A stretch of 64,000 nt of DNA, from positions 7,502,001-7,566,000 of the forward strand of contig NZ_CP120983.1 of NCBI RefSeq assembly GCF_030719215.1, in the 5' to 3' direction. Positions 1 through 8,325 of this stretch are shown one piece after another. The DNA comes from Streptomyces sp. Alt3 (lineage in GTDB: Bacteria > Actinomycetota > Actinomycetes > Streptomycetales > Streptomycetaceae). The notes below the pieces were generated by a model, which saw only the letters and a program-made list of their open reading frames with translations, was not told the DNA's origin and did not search any database. Made by a program: the position numbers and the translations under genes. How positions within the stretch are numbered: the first letter of the stretch is position 1; the number at the start of each line of letters is the position of its first letter.

Positions 1-1817
1 AGGAAGACGTCCTGGTCGACGAAGGACACCGACGCGGCAAGAGCGCCCCTGGGGATGTCCTCCAGGCGCTGCCCGTCGATGCGGATCGTGCCCTCCCACG
101 GGCTGTACAGCCCCGAGATGAGCCGCGAGACCGTCGACTTGCCACTGCCGGACCCTCCGACGAGCGCCACCTGCTGCCCCGGTCCCACGGACAGGGAGAA
201 GCCGGTGAGCAGGGGCTTGTCGAGCGGGCTGTAGCCGAAGGTGATGTCCTCCAGCGTCACATGCCCCTTGAGCCGCCTGGTGCTCGCGGCCGGTTCGCGA
301 CGGGAGTACAGCGGGTCGACCGGGAAGTTCTCGACGTCCTTGAGCCGGGCCACGTCGGCCGCGAAGTCCTGGACCCGGCCCGCCACCCCGTTGAGCCGGG
401 TCACCGGCGCGGTGAAACGCGTCACCAGGGCCTGGAAGGCCACCAGCAGACCGATCGAGAGGTGCCCCTCCACGGCCCGCAGGCCCCCGATCCACAGGAT
501 CAGCGCGCTGTTGAGCGTCGCGAGGGCAGGGGCGACGACGCCCAGCCAGGCGCTCGGCACCCCGAGGCGCTGCTGCTCCTCCAGCGTCGTCGCGTGCTGC
601 CCGGCCCACCGGCGGAAGTACCCGTTCTCGCCGCCCGTGGCCTTCATCGTCTCGATCAGCTGGAGCCCGGTGTACGAGGTGTTCGTCAGCCGTGCGCTGT
701 CGGCCCGCAGCTTCTGGGTGCCGGTGGCCCGCAGCCGCACGACGATGCGCATGGCGACCACGTTGAGCAGGGCGATGCCCACCCCGATGACGGTCAGCTG
801 CGGATCGTACGTCCACAGCAGGAACGCGTAGAGCAGGACGACGATGCCGTCCACTCCCGCCGCGGTGAGGTCCCGTGCGAGGGTCTCGGCCACGGCGTCG
901 TTCGACTGCAGGCGCTGGACGAGGTCGGCCGGGCTGCGCTGCGAGAAGAAGGTGACCGGCAGCCGGAGCAGATGCCGGAAGAAGCGCGCGCTGCCGAGCG
1001 TGGACGAGATGATGCGCCCACGCAGCAGATTCGCCTGCTGCAGCCATGTCAGGACGACGGTGAGGGCGACCATGGAGCCCATCGCGGCGAACAGCACGCC
1101 CAGCAAGGACGTCTGTTCGCCAATCATGAACATGTCGATGTAGGTGCGGCTCAGGGCCGGCAGCGTGGCGCCGACGGCCACCAGCAGCAGGCTGGCGAGC
1201 AGGGCGACCAGCATCGTGCCCGTGGTGCCGCGCAGGCGGCCCGGCAACGCGGCCATGACACCGGGCTTCCGGCCGCCGCGCCGGAAGCCCTCACCCGGTT
1301 CGAGGACCAGGGCGACTCCGGTGAAGCTGGTGTCGAAGTCCTCGGCGGGCACGAACCGGCGCCCCTTGTCGGGGTCGTTGATGTGCACGCCCCGCCGTCC
1401 GAGGCGGCGTCCCATGCCGTCGTAGACGACGTAGTGGTTGAACTCCCAGAACAGGATCGCGGGGGCCCGGACCTCGGCGAGGGCCGCCGGTTCCATCTGC
1501 ATGCCCTTGGCCTGGAGGCCGTAACTTCGCGCGGCCTTGAGCACGTTGCTGGCGCGGGACCCGTCGCGCGAGACACCGCAGGCGATCCGCAGTTCCTCCA
1601 GCGGCACGTGGCGGCCGTAGTGACCGAGCACCATGGCCAACGAGGCGGCCCCGCACTCCAGGGCCTCCATCTGGAGCACGGTGGGCGTGCGCACCGTCTT
1701 CGTCCGGCCGGCCTTCGGCGCGCCGCCCGTCCGTCGCCGGCCCGCTTCCGGCCGGTGCCTGCCGCGGCCCGGGGGCGGCAGCTGCTGGGCGGTGGGGGAC
1801 GGGTGCGGAGCGGTCAC
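1..1817 (-). CDS. Peptidase-containing ABC exporter (bacteriocin/NHLP type), C-terminus beyond window
   Basis: Exports and matures a double-glycine-leader peptide across the cytoplasmic membrane. The N-terminal ~160 residues are a C39 peptidase: Cys in QMEALECGAA, His in FNHYVVYD, Asp in HINDPDKG. A six-helix permease domain follows, then the ATP-binding domain with Walker A GGSGSGKST near residue 560. The remaining ATPase motifs lie off the left edge. The GTG start at 1817 overlaps the stop of the upstream adaptor gene in a GTGA overlap, which implies translational coupling. The first ~40 residues are Arg/Pro-rich and precede the peptidase. The context (GG-leader peptide, then adaptor, then this gene) makes it the dedicated leader-cleaving exporter. 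The family call is sure from the domains; the substrate is inferred from adjacency. Confidence 0.9.
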   Translation of the reverse strand, partial: MTAPHPSPTAQQLPPPGRGRHRPEAGRRRTGGAPKAGRTKTVRTPTVLQMEALECGAASLAMVLGHYGRHVPLEELRIACGVSRDGSRASNVLKAARSYGLQAKGMQMEPAALAEVRAPAILFWEFNHYVVYDGMGRRLGRRGVHINDPDKGRRFVPAEDFDTSFTGVALVLEPGEGFRRGGRKPGVMAALPGRLRGTTGTMLVALLASLLLVAVGATLPALSRTYIDMFMIGEQTSLLGVLFAAMGSMVALTVVLTWLQQANLLRGRIISSTLGSARFFRHLLRLPVTFFSQRSPADLVQRLQSNDAVAETLARDLTAAGVDGIVVLLYAFLLWTYDPQLTVIGVGIALLNVVAMRIVVRLRATGTQKLRADSARLTNTSYTGLQLIETMKATGGENGYFRRWAGQHATTLEEQQRLGVPSAWLGVVAPALATLNSALILWIGGLRAVEGHLSIGLLVAFQALVTRFTAPVTRLNGVAGRVQDFAADVARLKDVENFPVDPLYSRREPAASTRRLKGHVTLEDITFGYSPLDKPLLTGFSLSVGPGQQVALVGGSGSGKSTVSRLISGLYSPWEGTIRIDGQRLEDIPRGALAASVSFVDQDVF

Positions 1818-2620
1818 GGGAGCAGCCAATCGATCGGGCGCTGGTCGGCGAGCCGGACGGAACCGGTGGCCAGGGTCATGGAGCCGATCGCGTACGGAGG
1901 TCCGTCGGCCGACGACCACCGGAAACCGGACTTCGTGGAGTCCGAGCGCTCCAGTTTCACCAGGACCGCCGACGGCCTGCCGTGCCGGGAGAACTGTTCG
2001 CCGAGCTGGGCGTCGCCGAGGAAGCGGGTGATCTGCTGCTGCGTCTGCGCAGCCCTGCCGACCGCGGCCACCTTGCCGCGCAGCACGCCGTACTGCTGGG
2101 CGGGCACGGACTGGACGGTCAGATCGACGGAGGCGCCCACCGGGACGGAGGCCGCACTGCTGCCGGGCACGTACAGAAGGACGACCAGCGGATCGTCGGC
2201 GCCGTCGATCCGCTCGACGCTCGCCACGTCCGCGCCGGTGGTGACCACCGCGCCGATCGTGGCGGTCACGGAGGTGAGCCGGCCGGCGTTGATCGTACGG
2301 ACGACGCGCTCACCCCGGTCCGTACGGACCTTGAGCAGCGGGGAGTCGCGGGGCAGGGTCTCGCCCTCGTCGGCGAGCACCTCGGTGATCTGCCCGGCGA
2401 CCGGGCTCTGCAGGATGTAACTGCCGCGCGCGTGGGTGAGGATGCCGGGCGCGTCGAGGGTGCCGGTGACGGAGCCCGTCACGGCCCAGAAGCAGGCCGC
2501 GGCCATCACGAGGACGGTGACACAGAGGACGAGCAGGCCCTGCGGGCGGGCGAACCGCACCGGAAGGTCGAGCTGTTCGGGCGACTGCAGCTTGGAAAGG
2601 GCCTGCTGGCGGAACTGCAC
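1814..2620 (-). CDS. HlyD-family membrane-fusion adaptor of peptide exporter
   Basis: This is an accessory protein for the adjacent peptidase-ABC exporter, 268 residues. A short cytoplasmic N-terminus carries SKLQSPEQLD, a stretch usual in NHLP-system adaptors. One membrane helix (about residues 29-50) follows, then a biotinyl-lipoyl-like barrel region (SPVAGQITEVLADEGETL) and its return half (VPVGASVDLTVQS). The long coiled coil of Gram-negative HlyD proteins is absent, as expected in a single-membrane host. The start is GTG at 2620, preceded by a GAGGGA ribosome site. The gene overlaps the exporter by 4 bp and is separated from the peptide gene by a perfect hairpin, so its expression is probably attenuated relative to the peptide. 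Confidence 0.85.
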   Translation of the reverse strand: MQFRQQALSKLQSPEQLDLPVRFARPQGLLVLCVTVLVMAAACFWAVTGSVTGTLDAPGILTHARGSYILQSPVAGQITEVLADEGETLPRDSPLLKVRTDRGERVVRTINAGRLTSVTATIGAVVTTGADVASVERIDGADDPLVVLLYVPGSSAASVPVGASVDLTVQSVPAQQYGVLRGKVAAVGRAAQTQQQITRFLGDAQLGEQFSRHGRPSAVLVKLERSDSTKSGFRWSSADGPPYAIGSMTLATGSVRLADQRPIDWLLP

Positions 2621-2651
2621 GGAACTCGTCCCTCACTGTCAGCGATCGGCG

Positions 2652-2685
2652 CCGAGCCCCGGAACCGACGGGTTCCGGGGCTCGG
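2652..2685 (-). terminator. Perfect 15-bp hairpin between peptide gene and adaptor
   Basis: CCGAGCCCCGGAACC (2652-2666) pairs exactly with 2671-2685 around a 4-nt GACG loop. It lies 17 nt after the peptide stop codon and 31 nt before the adaptor start, with all three genes in the same direction. It looks like a partial terminator or mRNA stabiliser that would make far more peptide than exporter, a common layout in bacteriocin operons. Confidence 0.8.
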
Positions 2686-2702
2686 ACGGGTACTGCCGTG
2701 TC

Positions 2703-2930
2703 TCAGAGACCGGCGGTCAGGCCGGTGGCCAGACCGGTGACCGCGCCGGTGTTCACGCCGGTGGCACCCTCGACGAGACCGGTGACCGAGCCGACGACGC
2801 CGGAGACCGGGACGATGCCCTCGACGGTGCCCGTGACGTTGCCGACGAGGCCGCCGACGAGGCCGCCCGAGACGTTGTCGAGGTCGCTGTCGGAGATCTC
2901 GGCGGTCTCGACCTGGGGGGTGTAGTTCAT
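2703..2930 (-). CDS. Double-glycine-leader precursor peptide with glycine-zipper core
   Basis: 75 residues. The leader, residues 1-23, ends ISDSDLDNVSGG, the canonical signal for C39 peptidases such as the one encoded next door. The predicted mature part is 52 residues with no Cys, Lys, Arg, His or aromatic residue, only two charges (both Glu), 14 Gly, 8 Thr and abundant Val/Leu. In core numbering Gly falls every fourth residue in three registers: 3-7-11-15, 24-28-32 and 35-39-43-47-51. That is the small-xxx-small pattern of helices that oligomerise in membranes. A ribosome site GAAGGG lies about 8 nt before the ATG. No lanthionine synthetase or other maturase is visible nearby, so it may act unmodified as a bacteriocin-like or assembly-forming peptide. 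Function is inferred; leader and exporter pairing are clear. Confidence 0.8.
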   Translation of the reverse strand: MNYTPQVETAEISDSDLDNVSGGLVGGLVGNVTGTVEGIVPVSGVVGSVTGLVEGATGVNTGAVTGLATGLTAGL

Positions 2931-3591
2931 GATGAGCGCCCTTCGTAAGTGAATTGCCTATATGCGGAAACCCGTGCTGCGGCCTCCGTATGGCCCAGGA
3001 TCAAAGCACGCCTTCGCCTCGTACAGCCAATCGAACCGAGGCGGATCTGTGGTTGAGGGCCCGCTGTAATCGACGTACGTGCAGAATCGGTCATTTCGTG
3101 GCGGCAGATTCTTCACGAGCTTCACCGGAGGAATTCGGTGTCGTCGCAACTTCACGCCCCCCAAGTGGGGCACTCCGGCCCCAATCGACTCTGCGCCCCG
3201 TCCGGACCTGCGGTTCTGTGCCGAGTGCGGTGATCGGTGTGCGCACGCCGTGTGCAGATTTCCTTGATTCGGCCGACCCTTGATTCCGGTCCGCGGTGAG
3301 GAGCCTTGCGGGAGAGAGTCGGAAAGTATCGGTATTCACGCCACTGTAAAAGATGAGCGGATCTCTATTTCCGGCGGACCCATTCCGGTGAATGGGTGGC
3401 GAATTTATGAAGCGTTTTCCGGTTTCCCGTGTCCGGTACGTCACGCGGCCTTCGGATGTGTGGAGAGGGTGTGTCGTCCCGTTGTCGCGGGCCACCCGGT
3501 CGGTGAGGGTGCGGCAGGTCGGCGCGAGGCCGGGTGTGTGGCGGGTGCGAAGGCGACGGGCGATTCATCCGATGAAACGACTGCGCCACTC
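2931..3591. other. Intergenic region, divergent promoters
   Basis: About 660 bp lies between the minus-strand peptide gene and the plus-strand xyloglucanase promoter. It is noticeably richer in A/T than its surroundings. Several open frames of 60-135 codons cross it on both strands, but none has a convincing ribosome site, codon bias or recognisable product. The peptide operon promoter must lie at the left side; I could not fix its -35/-10 boxes. Nothing else is seen. Confidence 0.5.
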
Positions 3592-3620
3592 TTCACTCGG
3601 GCGACACGCGGCGCTACCAT
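3592..3620 (+). promoter_or_regulatory. Promoter of xyloglucanase gene
   Basis: TTCACT (3592-3597) and TACCAT (3615-3620) are separated by exactly 17 nt. The predicted transcription start near 3627 lies just before the CebR-type box at 3633-3646, so a bound repressor would block elongation or open-complex formation. Confidence 0.5.
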
Positions 3621-3632
3621 CGGGTTGCTCTA

Positions 3633-3646
3633 TGGGAGCGCTCCCA
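3633..3646. promoter_or_regulatory. CebR-type operator TGGGAGCGCTCCCA
   Basis: This is a perfect 14-bp palindrome identical to the consensus bound by the LacI-family cellobiose/cellotriose sensor CebR in Streptomyces. It lies 59 nt before the start of the GH74 gene. It predicts induction of xyloglucanase when cello-oligosaccharides are imported; the regulator gene itself is not in this window. Confidence 0.9.
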
Positions 3647-3705
3647 CCTCTGTGTCAGTCCCGTACCGCCGCTGAGCGGCGGACCAGCTCGGAGAGGACG
3701 TTTCC

Positions 3706-6405
3706 GTGCGCTTGAGCGCCAGACCGATCGCCGCCCTACTGGCGGCATTTGCTCTCACCGCCGGGTTGGCGGTCACCGGACCCCCGGCCGTCGCACGCTC
3801 GGACGACGGTCCCGCCACGGCCGAAGCATCCGATGTGTCCCTCGCGGCGGACACCTACACCTGGAAGAACGCGCGGATCGACGGCGGCGGCTTCGTGCCG
3901 GGCATCGTCTTCAACCGGTCCGAGAAGAACCTCGCCTACGCGCGCACCGACATCGGTGGCGCCTACCGCTGGGACCAGGCGGGCAAGCAGTGGAAGCCGC
4001 TGCTGGACTGGGTGGACTGGGACCGGTGGGGGTGGTCGGGGGTGGTGGGTCTCGCCTCCGACACCGCCGACCCCGACAACGTGTACGCCGCCGTCGGCAC
4101 GTACACCAACAGCTGGGACCCGACGAACGGAGCGGTCCTGCGTTCCTCGGACCGTGGCGCCTCCTGGAAGGCGGCCACCCTTCCCTTCAAGCTCGGCGGC
4201 AACATGCCGGGACGCGGGATGGGGGAGCGGCTCGCGGTCGACCCGAACAAGAACTCCGTGCTCTACCTCGGAGCCCCCAGCGGCAACGGGCTGTGGCGGT
4301 CCACCGACTCGGGGGTCACCTGGTCGCAGGTGACGGCCTTCCCGAACCCCGGCAACTACGCACAGGACCCGACCGACACCAGCGGATACGGCAACGACAA
4401 CCAGGGCATCGTCTGGGTGACCTTCGACGAGCGTTCCGGCAGCGCGGGCAGCGCCACCCAGGACATCTACGTCGGTGTCGCCGACAAGCAGAACACCGTC
4501 TACCGCTCCACGGACGGCGGCGCCACCTGGTCCCGGATCGCCGGCCAGCCGACCGGCTACCTCGCCCACAAGGGCGTACTCGACTCCGGTACCGGCTACC
4601 TCTACCTGACGCTCAGTGACACCGGCGGCCCGTACGACGGTGCCAAGGGGCAGGTCTGGCGGTACGACACCCGCTCCGGCGCGTGGAGCGACGTCAGCCC
4701 CGTCGCGGAGGCCGACACCTACTACGGCTTCAGCGGCCTCTCCGTCGACCGGCAGAAGCCCGGCACCCTGATGGCGACCGCCTACAGCTCCTGGTGGCCG
4801 GACACCCAGATCTTCCGTTCCACGGACAGCGGCGCCACCTGGACCAAGGCCTGGGACTTCACGAGCTATCCGAACCGGGCCGACCGGTACACCCTGGACG
4901 TCTCCTCCGTGCCCTGGCTCAGCTGGGGCGCGAACCCGTCACCGCCGGAGACCGCGCCCAAGCTGGGCTGGATGACGGAGTCCCTGGAGATCGACCCGTT
5001 CGACTCGAACCGGATGATGTACGGCACGGGCGCGACGGTCTACGGCACCGAGAACCTCACCTCCTGGGACTCCGGCGGCAAGTTCAAGATCACGCCCATG
5101 ATCAAGGGCCTGGAGGAGACGGCCGTCAACGACCTGGCGAGCCCGCCCTCCGGCGCGCCGCTGCTGAGCGCCCTCGGTGACATCGGAGGCTTCCGGCACA
5201 CGGACCTCGACGCGGTGCCCGCGATGATGTTCACCTCGCCGAACCTGGACTCGACCACCAGCCTGGACTTCGCTGAGGCTTCCCCCGGCACGGTCGTACG
5301 GGTCGGCAACGCCGACGCGGCACCGCACATCGGCTTCTCCACCGACAACGGCGCCAACTGGTTCCAGGGATCCGAACCTTCCGGGGTCACCGGCGGGGGC
5401 ACGGTCGCCGCCGCGGCGGACGGCAGCGGCTTCGTCTGGAGCCCCGAAGGCGCCGCGGTCCACCGCACCACCGGTTACGGCAACTCCTGGACCGCCTCCA
5501 CCGGGATCCCCGCGGGGGCGACGGTCGAGTCGGACCGGAAGAACCCGAAGAAGTTCTACGGATTCAAGGCCGGCACCTTCTACGTGTCGACCGACGGCGG
5601 AGCCACGTTCACCGCGAAGGCGACGGGGCTCCCGGCCGAAGGCAACGTCCGCTTCAAGGCGCTGCCCGGCTCCGAGGGCGACATCTGGCTCGCGGGCGGC
5701 GCCTCCACGGGCGCCTACGGCCTCTGGCGCTCCACCGACTCCGGCACGAGCTTCACCAAGTTCACCGGCGTGCAGCAGGCCGACAGCGTCGGCTTCGGCA
5801 AGGCGGCCACCGGAGCCTCCTACCAGACCGTCTTCGTCAGCGCGAAGATCGGCGGGGTGCGCGGCATCTTCCGGTCCACGGACGCGGGCGCCACCTGGAC
5901 GCGGATCAACGACGACGCGCACCAGTGGGCCTGGACCGGCGCTGCGATCACCGGGGACCCGCGGGTCTACGGCAGGGTCTACGTCTCCACGAACGGCCGG
6001 GGCATCCAGGTCGGCGAGTCCTCCGACACCGGTGGTGGTGGCACGGACCCCGGCACCGACCCCGAACCGGAGGAGCCGGCGGACGCCGACTGCAAGGTGA
6101 CGTACAAGGTCACCAACCAGTGGTCCGGCGGATTCCAGGCGGAGGTGACGCTCACCAACACCGGCGGCGCGGCCTACGACGGATGGCAGCTGGGCTGGTC
6201 CTTCCCGGGTGACCAGAAGGTCACCCAGATGTGGAACGCCACCCACCAGCAGACCGGGGCGAAGGTGACCGCGACGAACGTCGGCTGGAACGGCAAGGTC
6301 GCGCCCGGATCCTCGGCGGGCTTCGGCTTCACCGGCACGTCGACGGGCGCCGCCACCGCGCCGGCCGCGTTCACGCTGGGCGGTGAGGCCTGCACAGCCT
6401 CCTGA
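3706..6405 (+). CDS. Secreted GH74 xyloglucanase with C-terminal CBM2
   Basis: Endo- or exo-acting xyloglucan hydrolase, 899 residues. A signal peptide ends near residue 31 (AVAR). The tandem seven-bladed propellers of GH74 cover about 50-775 and carry repeated FRSTDxGxTW Asp-box motifs. The two catalytic aspartates of the family are present: Asp82 in RTDIGGAYRWD and Asp492 in LGDIGGFRH. A Gly/Asp/Pro/Glu-rich linker leads to a cellulose-binding CBM2 (about 795-899) bracketed by Cys796 and Cys897. The start is GTG, with GGAGAGGA about 9 nt upstream. It is a monocistronic gene with its own CebR box and an 18-bp terminator. The length and all key residues are normal for the family. Confidence 0.95.
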   Translation: MRLSARPIAALLAAFALTAGLAVTGPPAVARSDDGPATAEASDVSLAADTYTWKNARIDGGGFVPGIVFNRSEKNLAYARTDIGGAYRWDQAGKQWKPLLDWVDWDRWGWSGVVGLASDTADPDNVYAAVGTYTNSWDPTNGAVLRSSDRGASWKAATLPFKLGGNMPGRGMGERLAVDPNKNSVLYLGAPSGNGLWRSTDSGVTWSQVTAFPNPGNYAQDPTDTSGYGNDNQGIVWVTFDERSGSAGSATQDIYVGVADKQNTVYRSTDGGATWSRIAGQPTGYLAHKGVLDSGTGYLYLTLSDTGGPYDGAKGQVWRYDTRSGAWSDVSPVAEADTYYGFSGLSVDRQKPGTLMATAYSSWWPDTQIFRSTDSGATWTKAWDFTSYPNRADRYTLDVSSVPWLSWGANPSPPETAPKLGWMTESLEIDPFDSNRMMYGTGATVYGTENLTSWDSGGKFKITPMIKGLEETAVNDLASPPSGAPLLSALGDIGGFRHTDLDAVPAMMFTSPNLDSTTSLDFAEASPGTVVRVGNADAAPHIGFSTDNGANWFQGSEPSGVTGGGTVAAAADGSGFVWSPEGAAVHRTTGYGNSWTASTGIPAGATVESDRKNPKKFYGFKAGTFYVSTDGGATFTAKATGLPAEGNVRFKALPGSEGDIWLAGGASTGAYGLWRSTDSGTSFTKFTGVQQADSVGFGKAATGASYQTVFVSAKIGGVRGIFRSTDAGATWTRINDDAHQWAWTGAAITGDPRVYGRVYVSTNGRGIQVGESSDTGGGGTDPGTDPEPEEPADADCKVTYKVTNQWSGGFQAEVTLTNTGGAAYDGWQLGWSFPGDQKVTQMWNATHQQTGAKVTATNVGWNGKVAPGSSAGFGFTGTSTGAATAPAAFTLGGEACTAS

Positions 6406-6410
6406 CGCCC

Positions 6411-6451
6411 GCGGGCCGGTGCCGGGAGCGGTTCTCCCGGCACCGGCCCGC
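6411..6451 (+). terminator. Perfect 18-bp terminator hairpin after xyloglucanase
   Basis: Arms 6411-6428 and 6434-6451 are exactly complementary around a 5-nt loop, starting 5 nt after the stop codon. There is no U-tract, as is usual in Streptomyces. Confidence 0.85.
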
Positions 6452-6524
6452 CAGCATCACGAAATGGACATACCGACCCCCGTGTGGTGCATTGGACTGA
6501 ACGCACCGCCCCAGGGAGGTACCC

Positions 6525-8162
6525 GTGGCCGACGTCGATGTGCTGATCGCGGGGGCGGGGCCCGTCGGCCTGACGGCAGCGTCCGAACTGTCCCGGCGCG
6601 GGGTGTCGTGCCGGGTCGTCGACCGTCTCCCGGAACGGCTTCCCTATGCGCGGGCCGTGGGCGTCCAGCCCCGGACCCTGGAGATCTGGGACCGGATGGG
6701 GATGGTCCGTGAGGCACTGGAGACGGCCGTCCCGCTCAAGGGGCAACTCCTCTACGTGAACGGCGAGGAAGGCCCGCGCATCGAACTGGAACTCCCGCCC
6801 GAGGTGCCGTACGGCTTCGCCGCCCTCCCGCAGTACGAGACCGAGCGGCTGCTCGAGGACCTGCTCCGGCGCAGGGGAGGACACGTCGAACGCGGCACCG
6901 AACTCGTCTCCTTCGAGCAGGACGCCGGTGAGGTCAGGGCCGTCCTCTCGCTGCCGACGGGCGGGACCGAGGAGCTGACGGCCCGCTACCTCCTGGGATG
7001 CGACGGCGCCCACAGCGTCGTACGCAAAGGGCTCGGCCTGTCCTTCGAAGGCGCGGCCCTGCCCCAGGAGTACATGCTGGGCGATGTCGAGGTCGACTGG
7101 GACCTGCCGTCCGGCTACGGGATCCGGGCCTCGCGCTCCGTCGACGGGCACCCGGACGACATCCTGGTGTGCATCCCGCTGCCCGGCGACCACCGTTACC
7201 GGATGTCGATGGCGACCCCGCCCGAACTGTCCCGGACCGCTGGGCAGGACACGGACGGCATCGCGCACGGCCTCAGCGGCGGACACGGCCCGGTACCCGG
7301 AATCGAACACATCCAGGCGGTGCTCGACCGGCTCTCTCCCCGCCCCACGACCGCCTCCTCGCTGCGCTGGTCCTCGGTGTTCCGCATCAGCCACCGCATC
7401 GTCGACCGGTACCGCCGCGGACGGGTCTTCGTGGCAGGGGACGCCGCGCACATCCACCCGCCCACGGGCGCCCAGGGGATGAACACCGGTGTCCAGGACG
7501 CGTTCAACCTCGCGTGGAAGCTCGCGGCCGCGGTGCGGGGCCGCGCGGGTGCCGACCTGCTGGAGAGCTACGACGCCGAACGCCGCCCGGTCGGTGAGGA
7601 AGTGGTGGCGCGCACCCTGCGCCATGTGCGGAGCGGCATCCGGACCGGCCCGGACGACCCCACGACGACGTTGCTGCGCGAGGCGCAGCTCCTCGTCGGC
7701 TACCGGGGCAGCCCGATCGTGGAACCGGACGGCTCCGCCCCCGACGGCCCCGCACCCGGTGACCGGGCGCCCGACTGCGGCGGACTCGCGTACGCGCTGG
7801 CGTCCTTCCCCGTCCGGCTGTTCACCCTGCTCCGGGAACGCGAGCACACCCTGCTCCTCTACGCCGACCAGGAGGACCGGCTGAGGGCGTCCGACGTGGT
7901 GGCGGTTTCCGCCGAGCGGGCCGCCCCCGGTCTGCTGAACGCCTGTGCGGTTCTCGCCCCCGGGCTGGAGGCACCCGCTCCGGGCCTGCCCGTCGTCCAC
8001 GACACACTCGACGAGTTCCGGCGCACCTACGGCGCGCGGGGCGGCGAGGCCTTCCTCGTACGGCCCGACGGCCACCTCGGACTGCGCACCGTCCCGGCGG
8101 ACGGCCCGGCGCTGCCCGCGTATCTGGAGCAGCTCTTCGGCGTCCGGCGGACCGGTGCGTGA
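6525..8162 (+). CDS. FAD-dependent aromatic monooxygenase (group A, polyketide hydroxylase-like)
   Basis: 545 residues, a NAD(P)H-dependent flavoprotein hydroxylase of the PheA/TfdB/MhpA type. The FAD-binding Rossmann motif is at residues 7-16 (LIAGAGPVGL). The second flavin motif GDAAHIHPPTGAQGMNTG lies near 305, followed by DAFNLAWKLA. A thioredoxin-like C-terminal region follows, as in phenol and polyketide hydroxylases. GTG start with GGGAGG upstream. It stands alone: no polyketide synthase or aromatic ring-cleavage gene is adjacent, so the substrate cannot be named. Resistance-type modification of an aromatic antibiotic is another possibility for the family. Confidence 0.85.
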   Translation: MADVDVLIAGAGPVGLTAASELSRRGVSCRVVDRLPERLPYARAVGVQPRTLEIWDRMGMVREALETAVPLKGQLLYVNGEEGPRIELELPPEVPYGFAALPQYETERLLEDLLRRRGGHVERGTELVSFEQDAGEVRAVLSLPTGGTEELTARYLLGCDGAHSVVRKGLGLSFEGAALPQEYMLGDVEVDWDLPSGYGIRASRSVDGHPDDILVCIPLPGDHRYRMSMATPPELSRTAGQDTDGIAHGLSGGHGPVPGIEHIQAVLDRLSPRPTTASSLRWSSVFRISHRIVDRYRRGRVFVAGDAAHIHPPTGAQGMNTGVQDAFNLAWKLAAAVRGRAGADLLESYDAERRPVGEEVVARTLRHVRSGIRTGPDDPTTTLLREAQLLVGYRGSPIVEPDGSAPDGPAPGDRAPDCGGLAYALASFPVRLFTLLREREHTLLLYADQEDRLRASDVVAVSAERAAPGLLNACAVLAPGLEAPAPGLPVVHDTLDEFRRTYGARGGEAFLVRPDGHLGLRTVPADGPALPAYLEQLFGVRRTGA

Positions 8163-8325
8163 GCTCCGCCGGACGGCACGGCGAGGCGTGTGAAGGGAGC
8201 GTGGTGATCGGGGCCGAACCGTGTGCGCGTGCAACCGTTCGACGGCCGTGACCGTCTGCCACAGCAGGAAGTGCCGCGTCGGAGACGGCCTTTCCGCATC
8301 TGTACGCCATCATGAGGGAACTTCG

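Noticed and set aside
261..2420. Plus-strand open frame of 719 codons
   Set aside because: It lies antisense to the exporter and adaptor genes, whose domains and GTGA overlap are clear. The product is His/Arg/Gly low-complexity, as expected from the third codon positions of high-GC genes.
2958..3495. Small genes in the intergenic region left of the xyloglucanase
   Set aside because: Open frames of 71-134 codons lack ribosome sites, codon bias and any recognisable motif, and overlap each other on both strands.
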